From CAYWVK01 sp964461865 (lineage in GTDB: Bacteria; Patescibacteriota; Microgenomatia; Levybacterales; UBA12049), in assembly GCA_964461865.1 (NCBI GenBank), contig CAYWVK010000005.1, positions 1 to 28,406 of the forward strand: a stretch of DNA of 28,406 nt. Direction: 5' to 3'. Positions 16,400 through 23,721 of the stretch are shown here, one piece after another. Under the pieces are notes generated by a model. The model was not told the origin of the DNA. It saw only the letters and a program-made list of their open reading frames with translations, and did no database searches. The first letter of the stretch is position 1. Every line of letters starts with the position of its first letter. A program made the position numbers and the translations under genes.

Positions 16400-16609
16400 A
16401 TGGAAATAAGTTTAGCAACAGGTGGATTAATTATCGCAATAGGAGGATTCGGACCGGCACTTGCAATCGGCATGATTGGTGCTAAGGCAATGGAAGCAAT
16501 AGGAAGAAATCCTGAAACACAAAGTAAAATATTACCAATGATGCTTTTGGGCATGGCATTTGCAGAAGCAATTGCAATTTACGCCCTAATCTTAGCATTT
16601 ATTAGTTAA
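16400..16609 (+). CDS. atpE: F1Fo ATP synthase subunit c
   Basis: Subunit c forms the rotor ring of Fo. The 69-residue hairpin has helix 1 (about 5-27), the polar loop with GRNPE (35-39), and helix 2 (about 45-68) with the ion-carrying Glu56 in GMAFAEAIAIYAL. The helix 1 motif, which reads GxGPGxGQG in many c subunits, is GFGPALAIG here: the Gln used for sodium binding is replaced by Ile, and Ala57 stands where sodium rings have Ser. This predicts proton coupling. The ATG at 16400 is chosen because of the ideal Shine-Dalgarno site; the upstream GTG lies within that site. Confidence 0.95.
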   Translation: MEISLATGGLIIAIGGFGPALAIGMIGAKAMEAIGRNPETQSKILPMMLLGMAFAEAIAIYALILAFIS

Positions 16610-16614
16610 TTATT

Positions 16615-17118
16615 ATGGAAATTATTGAAAAATTAGGAGTTGACCCAATATTATTGGTTGCTCAAGTAATAAACTTTTTAATAATCCTATTGCTATTAAA
16701 AAAATTTCTCTATAAGCCTATCTTAGAGATGTTTAAGAAAAGAGAAGAGGATATAAAAGAGGGATTAAAACAGGCTGAAGAAGGAAAATTAACACTTGAG
16801 AAAGCATTGGACGAGGAAAAAAATATTCTAAAGCTTGCGCAAACACAGGCAAAGAAAATAATTGACGATGCAAAAGAACAAGTTACCAGCGTCTCATTAG
16901 CAATTGAGGAAAACACTAAAAAACAAACGGAAAAAATGCTAAGAGAAGCAAAGGAACAAATAGAAGAAGATAAAAAAGAAGTAGAAAAAGAATTACTTGA
17001 AAAGATAACCGAACTATCAAAAGAAATTGCCGTTAAGTCAGTTAAGGAATTATTTTCAAAAAAGGATGAAAAAGACGTGATCCTAAAAGCAATCAAACAA
17101 ATAGAAAAAAGTAAATAA
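16615..17118 (+). CDS. atpF: F1Fo ATP synthase subunit b
   Basis: Subunit b is the peripheral stalk that holds F1 to the membrane. The 167-residue protein has a single N-terminal transmembrane helix (about 11-29, VAQVINFLIILLLLKKFLYKPI) followed by a long charged coiled coil (about 35-160), rich in Glu and Lys, as expected. The FLYKPILEMFKKRE segment right after the membrane is typical. It starts five bases after atpE without a clear ribosome site. A second b-type gene (b') is not present, so the stalk is probably a homodimer. Confidence 0.94.
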   Translation: MEIIEKLGVDPILLVAQVINFLIILLLLKKFLYKPILEMFKKREEDIKEGLKQAEEGKLTLEKALDEEKNILKLAQTQAKKIIDDAKEQVTSVSLAIEENTKKQTEKMLREAKEQIEEDKKEVEKELLEKITELSKEIAVKSVKELFSKKDEKDVILKAIKQIEKSK

Positions 17119-17122
17119 TAAA

Positions 17123-17476
17123 ATGACAAAAACGCAAATTAAAAATTTAGCCTTAGCAAGTTTTAGCAATAATGGGATTGACGAAAAAAAAGTACTTAAG
17201 ATAATAAAACTATTTAAGCAATCCGAATTAAGAGCATATATTAAGCATCTAAAAGCTATTGATAAAACAAAAAAAATAAAGGTTGTCCTAGCAAATAAAG
17301 ATATGCAAAAAGACAGTAAGAAAGAATTAAGCAAAATATATAAAAATAAACAAATAGATTTTGAGTACGATGAAAATATGATATTAGGGTTAAAAATTAT
17401 TGATAATGACTTAATTTATGAATATAATCTAAAAGATGCAATTAATAAATTATGCATAAACATTAAACAATTATGA
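17123..17476 (+). CDS. atpH: F1Fo ATP synthase subunit delta, shortened
   Basis: Subunit delta links the b stalk to the top of F1. This product has only 117 residues against about 175-185 in most bacteria. The C-terminal half is recognisable (KIKVVLANKD, then DENMILGLKIIDNDLIYEY and the final helix DAINKL), matching the delta C-terminal domain that binds subunit b. The N-terminal alpha-binding bundle, normally six helices over about 105 residues, is reduced to roughly 50 residues. The frame is clean, the gene sits in the canonical delta position between atpF and atpA, and the ATG overlap with atpA is four bases, so this is a compact form and not a frameshift fragment. Identity rests on position and C-terminal pattern. 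Confidence 0.85.
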   Translation: MTKTQIKNLALASFSNNGIDEKKVLKIIKLFKQSELRAYIKHLKAIDKTKKIKVVLANKDMQKDSKKELSKIYKNKQIDFEYDENMILGLKIIDNDLIYEYNLKDAINKLCINIKQL

Positions 17477-18999
17477 TAAAAAGTGAAGATATAATTAAAA
17501 ACTTAGAAGAAAAGTTAAAAAATTTTAAATTAAATCCTAAAATAGAAAATGTCGGAGTTGTTGAAAAAAACAACGACGGAGTAATAGTTGCTTCAGGATT
17601 ATCAAAAGCATTTATGGGAGAAAGAGTGCTTTTTGAAGATAACACTAGTGGAATGATCTTAAATCTTGATGAAGACAGTGTTGCTATCATACTTTTAGGA
17701 AACGGTGAGCACATTAGAGAAGGTTCGGTAGTTAAAAGAACAGAAGAAGTTTTGAGTATAAAAGTTTCAGAAGAACTTCTAGGAAGAGTAATAAATCCCC
17801 TTGGCGAACCATTAGATAATAAAAGTAAAATTAAAACGGGAAAAAATATGCCGCTTGAAAAAATTGCAGAAGGTGTTGTAGAAAGAGAACCTGTAAATAC
17901 GCCCCTTAAAACAGGAATTAAAGCAATCGACACAATAATACCTGTAGGCAGAGGACAAAGAGAATTAATAATCGGAGATCGAGGACTTGGAAAAACCGCA
18001 GTTGCAATTGATACTATAATTAATCAAAAACAATGCGTTAAAAATGAAAAATTACCACCGGTAATATGCGTATATGTAGCAATTGGTCAGAAGCAAAGCA
18101 GAATAGCACAAATGGTCGAGAAACTAAGGGAAGAAGATGCATTAAGCTACACCATAGTTGTAAACGCATCGGCATCAGACCCTGTAGCATTGCAGTATCT
18201 TGCACCATATGCAGGATCAGCAATTGCGGAATACTTTATGGAAAAAGGGCAAGACGCATTAGTTGTATATGACGATTTATCAAAACACGCCTGGGCATAT
18301 AGACAAATATCGCTTATATTAAAAAGACCTGCAGGACGCGAGGCATATCCGGGAGACATCTTTTATCTTCATAGTAAGCTTTTAGAAAGAGCTGTTAAGC
18401 TAAATAAGCAACTTGGAGGGGGCTCTATTACTGCACTTCCAATTATTGAAACACAAGCAAACGACATATCAGCTTATATCCCAACAAATGTAATCTCAAT
18501 TACAGACGGACAAATTTACCTTCAGGGTGACTTATTTAATAGTGGTGTTAGACCTGCTATTAATGCTGGAAATTCAGTATCAAGAGTAGGTGGATCAGCT
18601 CAAACAGCAGCTATGAAGTCAATATCAGGAAAAATGAGGCTTGAATTGGCCCAATACAGAGAACTGGCAGTATTTGCTCAATTCGGAAGCGACCTTGATG
18701 AGTCCACATCAAAGCAACTGGAAAGAGGAAAAAGATTAATCGAAATATTAAAACAACCTCAATATCAACCTTTAACTGAAGCCCTGGAGTATTTAAGTAT
18801 AATTTTAGTAACAAATGGTCATTTAGACGATGTACCTGTTGAATCAGTACAAAAATTTGAAAAAGATTATCATTCATACATGAACACAAATAACAAAAAA
18901 CTACTAGCGGAAATTTCTAAAGGAGATAAACCCTCAGAAGACTTGTTAAAACAAATAGATAAAACAGTTCTTAGTTTTAAGAAAATATTTGTTAATTAA
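17473..18999 (+). CDS. atpA: F1Fo ATP synthase subunit alpha
   Basis: Subunit alpha carries the non-catalytic nucleotide sites of F1 and contributes an arginine to the catalytic sites. The 508-residue protein has the delta-binding N-terminal helix (about 1-19), the beta-barrel domain, the P-loop GDRGLGKT at 168-175, VYVAIGQKQSRIA, and SVSRVGGSAQ with the arginine finger. The P-loop differs from the common GDRQTGKT: Gln-Thr is replaced by Gly-Leu. The rest is orthodox in length and order. The ATG overlaps the atpH stop by four bases and no Shine-Dalgarno site is visible, suggesting coupled translation. Confidence 0.98.
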   Translation: MIKSEDIIKNLEEKLKNFKLNPKIENVGVVEKNNDGVIVASGLSKAFMGERVLFEDNTSGMILNLDEDSVAIILLGNGEHIREGSVVKRTEEVLSIKVSEELLGRVINPLGEPLDNKSKIKTGKNMPLEKIAEGVVEREPVNTPLKTGIKAIDTIIPVGRGQRELIIGDRGLGKTAVAIDTIINQKQCVKNEKLPPVICVYVAIGQKQSRIAQMVEKLREEDALSYTIVVNASASDPVALQYLAPYAGSAIAEYFMEKGQDALVVYDDLSKHAWAYRQISLILKRPAGREAYPGDIFYLHSKLLERAVKLNKQLGGGSITALPIIETQANDISAYIPTNVISITDGQIYLQGDLFNSGVRPAINAGNSVSRVGGSAQTAAMKSISGKMRLELAQYRELAVFAQFGSDLDESTSKQLERGKRLIEILKQPQYQPLTEALEYLSIILVTNGHLDDVPVESVQKFEKDYHSYMNTNNKKLLAEISKGDKPSEDLLKQIDKTVLSFKKIFVN

Positions 19000-19002
19000 A
19001 TT

Positions 19003-19863
19003 ATGGCAAACTTATTATTACTAAAAAAAAGAATAACTACAGCACAAAATGTTTCAAAAACAACAAGAGCCATGCAAATGATTGCTACGTCAAAATTAAA
19101 ACGTGCTCAGGATGCGGCTCTTCAATCCCGTCCTTATGTAGATAAAATTTCTACAATTTCTAAGGAGTTAACATCAAAGGTATCAAATGAAAATACGCAT
19201 GAGTATATGCAAAAAAACAAAAACATAAACAAATCATTAGTAATTCTTTTAGCACCGGATAAAGGACTATGCGGTGGACTTTTATATAACTTAATTAAAG
19301 AAACAATGGAATTTGACAGTAAACATAAACCATATTACATAACTGTTGGAAAAAAGGCAGAAATTATAGTCTCAAAAATATCTAAAGATATTATAGCTTC
19401 ATTTCCATTCACCACTTCCCTACCTCCATTTGACATGGTTTACCCCATTGCAAGAATTATTGATGAATACTATTTAACAAAAAAAGTATCTGACGTTAAA
19501 ATAATATCTGCAAAATTTATAAACCTATTTACACAAAATGTATTGGTTACAAATATTTTGCCTCTTGAGATAAACGATGAATTAGAAAAAAATAAATCTC
19601 CATTTACATTGTTCGAACCAAATATCTCAGACATTTTACCAACACTTTTAAAACAGTACATGGAAATGATAATATATCAAAATCTATTAGAAACTTATGC
19701 GTCAGAACAAGCAGCAAGAGCAATAGCGATGAAAAACGCAACTGATAATGCAGCAACTGTAATAGATGATTTAAAACTAGAATATAATAAAACAAGACAA
19801 GAAAAAATTACGAATGAAATATTAGATATTTCAGGATCAAGCATCGCATTTAATTATGAATAA
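19003..19863 (+). CDS. atpG: F1Fo ATP synthase subunit gamma
   Basis: Subunit gamma is the central rotating shaft of F1. The 286-residue protein has the two terminal coiled-coil helices: N-terminal LKKRITTAQNVSKTTRAMQM with SKLKRAQ, and C-terminal ERAAR-like segment EQAARAIAMKNATDNA followed by YNKTRQEKITNEILDI. The central fold includes LAPDKGLCGGLLYNL, a gamma signature. It starts three bases after atpA and overlaps atpD by eight bases. Normal length, nothing odd. Confidence 0.96.
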   Translation: MANLLLLKKRITTAQNVSKTTRAMQMIATSKLKRAQDAALQSRPYVDKISTISKELTSKVSNENTHEYMQKNKNINKSLVILLAPDKGLCGGLLYNLIKETMEFDSKHKPYYITVGKKAEIIVSKISKDIIASFPFTTSLPPFDMVYPIARIIDEYYLTKKVSDVKIISAKFINLFTQNVLVTNILPLEINDELEKNKSPFTLFEPNISDILPTLLKQYMEMIIYQNLLETYASEQAARAIAMKNATDNAATVIDDLKLEYNKTRQEKITNEILDISGSSIAFNYE

Positions 19864-21274
19864 GAAAAATATAAATACAATTAAAAAAGACGAAGGTGAA
19901 ATTATAAAAATTCAAGGACCAGTTGTTGATATAAGATTTGAATATCAACCACCAAATGTATACGAAGCACTTATTTTAAAAAGACCAGGAGAGAAAGATT
20001 TAATATTTGAGGTCGCTTTTCTTACAGGAGACAAGGAAGTTAAAACACTAGCTCTTGGATCGACAGATGGCATCAGAAGAGGTTTAAAAGTAAAAAGAAC
20101 ATATAATCCAATAAAAGTACCTGTAGGTATAAAAACATTAGGCAGAATCTTTAACGTATTAGGAGAACCAATTGACAATAAAGAATTAAATCTAAAAGAT
20201 AAAGAAATAAGCTTTGAGCCAATTCATAAAAAAGCCCCCCTGTTATCCGAACAAGAAACAAAGCCGGAAATTCTTGAAACCGGTATAAAGGTAATTGATT
20301 TAATCGCTCCTTTTACTAAAGGTGGAAAAATTGCAGTATTTGGAGGAGCAGGAGTTGGAAAAACAGTTATTGTTAAAGAATTAATAAGAAATATCGCCAT
20401 GGAACATAAAGGCCATTCAGTTTTTGCAGGAGTAGGAGAAAGAACAAGAGAAGGAAACGATTTATGGCTTGAAATGAAAGAAGCTAAGGTAATGGATAAA
20501 ACAGTAATGGTATTTGGACAAATGAACGAACCACCGGCAAATAGAATGAGAGTAGGGTTAACCGGGCTTACCATGGCAGAATACTTTAGAGACAAAAAAG
20601 GAGAAGACGTACTATTATTTATTGATAATATCTTTAGATTCGCACAAGCAGGAAGCGAAGTATCGGCACTACTTGGTAGAATGCCATCAGCCGTAGGATA
20701 TCAACCTACATTATCCTCTGAAATGGGAGAACTACAGGAAAGAATAACTTCAACAAAAAAGGGTTCAATCACATCGGTACAAGCAGTATATGTACCTGCA
20801 GATGACTACACGGATCCTGCACCTGTAACAATATTTTCACATTTAGACGCAACCATCGCTTTGGAAAGAGCAATTGCAGAACAAGGAATTTATCCTGCTG
20901 TCGATCCCCTATCTTCAACATCAAGAATACTTGACCCTATCATTATAGGAGAGGATCATTATAAGGTCGCACGAGGCGTACAATCAGTTCTACAACGTTA
21001 TAAAGACCTTCAGGATATTATTGCCATCCTAGGAATTGATGAGCTGTCAGACGAAGATAAATTAACCGTAGGAAGAGCAAGAAAAATTCAAAAATTTCTA
21101 AGTCAACCTATGTTTGTTGCAGAAATATTTACAGGACAACCGGGAAAATATGTTAAGGTTGAAGACACAGTTAAAGGATTTAAAGAAATTTTAGAGGGCA
21201 AATACGATAATATACCTGAACAAGCATTCTATATGGTTGGTACAATCGATGAAGTTGTAAAAAGAAGCAAATAA
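19856..21274 (+). CDS. atpD: F1Fo ATP synthase subunit beta
   Basis: Subunit beta holds the catalytic ATP sites. The 472-residue protein has the N-terminal barrel (GPVVDIRFEYQPPNVYEAL), the P-loop GGAGVGKT at 163-170, GERTREGNDL with the catalytic Glu, the DELSEED-like loop written as DELSDED, and SSTSRILDP. The start overlaps atpG by eight bases. A ten-residue lysine-rich extension before the barrel is slightly longer than usual. Length is normal and all catalytic motifs are present. Confidence 0.98.
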   Translation: MNKKNINTIKKDEGEIIKIQGPVVDIRFEYQPPNVYEALILKRPGEKDLIFEVAFLTGDKEVKTLALGSTDGIRRGLKVKRTYNPIKVPVGIKTLGRIFNVLGEPIDNKELNLKDKEISFEPIHKKAPLLSEQETKPEILETGIKVIDLIAPFTKGGKIAVFGGAGVGKTVIVKELIRNIAMEHKGHSVFAGVGERTREGNDLWLEMKEAKVMDKTVMVFGQMNEPPANRMRVGLTGLTMAEYFRDKKGEDVLLFIDNIFRFAQAGSEVSALLGRMPSAVGYQPTLSSEMGELQERITSTKKGSITSVQAVYVPADDYTDPAPVTIFSHLDATIALERAIAEQGIYPAVDPLSSTSRILDPIIIGEDHYKVARGVQSVLQRYKDLQDIIAILGIDELSDEDKLTVGRARKIQKFLSQPMFVAEIFTGQPGKYVKVEDTVKGFKEILEGKYDNIPEQAFYMVGTIDEVVKRSK

Positions 21275-21277
21275 AAT

Positions 21278-21697
21278 ATGAATCTTCTGCTTGAAATAAT
21301 TACTCCTACAAAAGTAGTCTTAAAAGAAGAAGTCGAAGAGGTTATAGTTCCAACTAGCAATGGAGAAATAGCAATTCTACCAAATCACGTGTCACTTTTA
21401 ACCAGACTTGAGCACGGAGAATTACAAATAAAAAAAGATAAAAAGTTTTTTTCATTTGCTATTGCCGGAGGTTTTTTAGAAGTGTCAAATAACAAAATTA
21501 ATGTTTTAGCCGATTATGCAATAAGAGCTGAAGATATTGAAGTCGCAAAAGCCCAGCAGGCAAGCGAAAGAGCTAAAAAACTAGTGGAAGAGAAAAAAGG
21601 AAAAGAAGACTATGCTTTCGCAGAAGCAGAATTAAGGCGATCAATTCTCGAGCTAAAAATTGCAAAAAAATATAAACCCAAATTCTCCAATAAATAA
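21278..21697 (+). CDS. atpC: F1Fo ATP synthase subunit epsilon
   Basis: Subunit epsilon couples the gamma shaft to the c ring and can inhibit ATP hydrolysis. The 139-residue product has the N-terminal beta sandwich (LLLEIITPTKVVLKEEVEEV, TSNGEIAILPNHVSLLT, and FAIAGGFLEVSNNKINVLAD) and a C-terminal helical pair (about 88-135), so the regulatory arm is kept. It follows atpD after three bases and closes the operon. No convincing intrinsic terminator follows before the tRNA-Thr promoter. Confidence 0.95.
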   Translation: MNLLLEIITPTKVVLKEEVEEVIVPTSNGEIAILPNHVSLLTRLEHGELQIKKDKKFFSFAIAGGFLEVSNNKINVLADYAIRAEDIEVAKAQQASERAKKLVEEKKGKEDYAFAEAELRRSILELKIAKKYKPKFSNK

Positions 21698-21706
21698 CCT
21701 CATAAG

Positions 21707-21735
21707 TTGATTAACTGATTAAAATTTCATAAAAT
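21707..21735 (+). promoter_or_regulatory. Promoter of tRNA-Thr and the downstream Ig-like gene
   Basis: TTGATT (21707-21712), a 17-base spacer, and TAAAAT (21730-21735), eight bases before the tRNA 5' end. The -10 sequence is identical to that of the atp operon. Confidence 0.65.
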
Positions 21736-21743
21736 CATTTTAT

Positions 21744-21815
21744 GCCGTTTTAGCTCAGTGGTAGAGCAGCTCTTTCGTAAAGAGCAGGTCCTCGGTTCAA
21801 GTCCGAGAAACGGCT
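21744..21815 (+). tRNA. tRNA-Thr (anticodon CGT)
   Basis: Complete cloverleaf: acceptor GCCGTTT/AAACGGC, D stem GCTC/GAGC, anticodon stem GCTCT/AGAGC around TTCGTAA, T stem CTCGG/CCGAG around TTCAAGT, discriminator U73. CCA is not encoded. Anticodon CGT reads ACG codons. The next gene starts nine bases after its 3' end. Confidence 0.97.
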
Positions 21816-21824
21816 CTGAAAAAT

Positions 21825-22532
21825 ATGGCCAGAACAAGATTATCAAGAAGAAGAGAAACAAAATCTAAAAAAAACCTATACCTAACATTAATTGCAATTA
21901 TAGCAATTGTATATTTACTAATTAAATTTGGAATACCGTTATTGGTAAATTTTAGTCTATTTGTGTCTCAAATCGGCAGAAATGAAGAAACCAACACAAT
22001 TGTTCAGAAAACATATATTGCTCCCCCGATATTAAATCCCCTACCTGAGGCAACAAACAGCGCTAAAATAACTATAAGTGGAAAGGCATTTAAAAATCAG
22101 TCAATATCTCTTTATATAAACGATGAGCTAATCGCAAAGGAATCAACCGATGACAAAGGAGAATTTTTATTTTCCGAAACATTAGATAACGGGCAAAATG
22201 AAATAAAAGTAAATGCAACTTATGATAATAATAAAAGCGATTTTTCAGCAACTTCCACTATTATATTTGATAATAAATCACCTGAACTTACCATTGAATC
22301 GCCAAGCGATGGACAAACATTTCATAAAGGAGATAATGTTATTGAGGTTACAGGGAAAACCGATGTAAATACCGACGTTACCGTAAATGGTTTCTGGGCT
22401 ATTGTTAACGATAATAATCAATATATATACGACTTAACTCTTAAAGAGGGAGAAAATGAAATTTTAGTTGAGGCTGTTGATAACGCCGGTAATAAGTCGG
22501 AAAAATTAATTAAAGTTAATTATTCTTCGTAA
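21825..22532 (+). CDS. Membrane-anchored protein with two Ig-like domains
   Basis: I do not recognise a specific family member. The 235-residue product has a very basic cytoplasmic start (about 1-17, Arg/Lys-rich), one transmembrane region (about 18-49), and an extracytoplasmic part with two bacterial Ig-like beta-sandwich domains: about 66-149 and about 151-233. The second has the repeat-like signature PELTIESPSDG, VTGKTDVNTDVTVNG and EGENEILVEAVDNAGN, resembling the glucodextranase B / Big domain group found in surface proteins. A surface adhesion or wall-binding role is plausible but unproven. It starts nine bases after tRNA-Thr with no promoter of its own or ribosome site visible, and its 3' end overlaps the convergent O-antigen ligase gene by 17 bases. 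Confidence 0.75.
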   Translation: MARTRLSRRRETKSKKNLYLTLIAIIAIVYLLIKFGIPLLVNFSLFVSQIGRNEETNTIVQKTYIAPPILNPLPEATNSAKITISGKAFKNQSISLYINDELIAKESTDDKGEFLFSETLDNGQNEIKVNATYDNNKSDFSATSTIIFDNKSPELTIESPSDGQTFHKGDNVIEVTGKTDVNTDVTVNGFWAIVNDNNQYIYDLTLKEGENEILVEAVDNAGNKSEKLIKVNYSS

Positions 22533-23721
22533 AACCAATAATCATCCACAACCAAAGCATAATCGGCGGATAAAACAAACTATTTAAAAAAAGTGAGTTA
22601 ATCAGTAAGCCTACAATTGATGATATTGACACCACAGCCCATCTGCTTTTTACAAAACTACTCTTGTCAATTTTTCTAAATTGTAATTTAAGTATCTTAC
22701 TTAAAAGGTTAATATAAACTACAAATCCGATCAAACCTGTTGTTGCTAAAATAAATAAAAAACTATTATCAGTCCCTGATCCAGAATGGGTAACTTCCCA
22801 TTTATCACCGGATAAATATCCATACTTATTCTGCGCGTAGCGATAAGTATTGAAACCAACGCCAATAATTGGATTTTTAATAAAAATATCGCTAGCAATT
22901 CTGGCACTCTTTACTCTTTCCATACTTGAATAGGACCTAAAGAGATTTGTCCCTTCTGTTTGAAATGATTTTGGGGATAAAACTAAGGCAATAAATAAAA
23001 TAATAATGAAATATAAAATATATTTTGATTTTTTAGTAAGAATTAAAAAAGTAATAATTGATGCGATAAGCATTAAAAGAGCACTTCTTGAATATGTTAA
23101 TACAATGGCTATAGTCGAAAAAATTGTAATTATACTAAATAATATTTTTTTATTATTATTTTTCTCTACCAAAAGATATCCTAAAACATAAATTGTAAAA
23201 AGTACAAAAAAAGCTCCTGCGAAATTTGGATCAAAAAAAGTGCTAAATAATCTATATAAATGCTTATCCCACTGAAGGTAATATAAATTGGCTAAATCAT
23301 TGTAAAAGAAAAACTGCAAATAACCGATTATTAATATTACTAATCCTGATATAAGTAGCAATTTTTGAAGAACTTTTTTTTCATCAACCTTAAAATTAAC
23401 TATTATTAAATAAACTAAAGCATAACTTATCCATCTCAATAAATACAACGACGATATAAACACTTGATTTAAGGAATAACTAAATAAACTTATTATTAAT
23501 GAAATCAATGCTGTAGTAAAAAAAAGTAATATCGGCAAGAATAATTCATTTTTAATTTTTATTTTTTTACAAATTGTTAAAATGATAAAAAAGATAAAAA
23601 TTACCCCGACGATAATATCATTAATACTTATAGACAGGCTTTTAGCTAAATTAAGCTTACCCAATTCCAATAAGGGAAATAATATTATTAATAAATAAAT
23701 TATTTTTTTTAATAATGCCAT
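22516..23721 (-). CDS. O-antigen ligase / Wzy-type polymerase family membrane protein
   Basis: Proteins of this family join or polymerise lipid-linked glycans on the outer face of the membrane. The 401-residue product is almost all membrane helices (roughly ten to twelve). Family marks are FFDPNFAGAFFV (162-173), TYSRSA (209-214) and a large outer loop containing NPIIGVGFNTYR (283-294) and THSGSGTDNSFLF (311-323) with His312, which would be the conserved loop histidine; then the TTGLIGF helix. Which glycan it acts on cannot be told; with no Gram-negative outer membrane expected, a wall polysaccharide or glycoprotein glycan is likelier than LPS. It overlaps the upstream GT-C gene by 13 bases and is the last gene of the cluster. 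Confidence 0.8.
   Translation of the reverse strand: MALLKKIIYLLIILFPLLELGKLNLAKSLSISINDIIVGVIFIFFIILTICKKIKIKNELFLPILLFFTTALISLIISLFSYSLNQVFISSLYLLRWISYALVYLIIVNFKVDEKKVLQKLLLISGLVILIIGYLQFFFYNDLANLYYLQWDKHLYRLFSTFFDPNFAGAFFVLFTIYVLGYLLVEKNNNKKILFSIITIFSTIAIVLTYSRSALLMLIASIITFLILTKKSKYILYFIIILFIALVLSPKSFQTEGTNLFRSYSSMERVKSARIASDIFIKNPIIGVGFNTYRYAQNKYGYLSGDKWEVTHSGSGTDNSFLFILATTGLIGFVVYINLLSKILKLQFRKIDKSSFVKSRWAVVSISSIVGLLINSLFLNSLFYPPIMLWLWMIIGFTKNN

Noticed and set aside
16710..17129. 139-codon antisense frame over atpF
   Set aside because: Its Ser/Phe-rich product is the expected mirror of a Lys/Glu-rich coiled coil; no start context or family resemblance.
17463..17933. 156-codon antisense frame over atpH/atpA
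   Set aside because: Low-complexity shadow of the conserved atpA coding strand.
21728..21744. Hairpin CATAAAA-TCA-TTTTATG as a terminator of the atp operon
   Set aside because: The stem is AT only, lacks a following U tract, and overlaps the -10 box of the tRNA-Thr promoter, which explains the sequence better.
22508..22525. Inverted repeat TAATTA...TAATTA at the end of the Ig-like gene as a terminator
   Set aside because: AT-only short stem inside coding sequence, with no U run; likely chance in AT-rich DNA.
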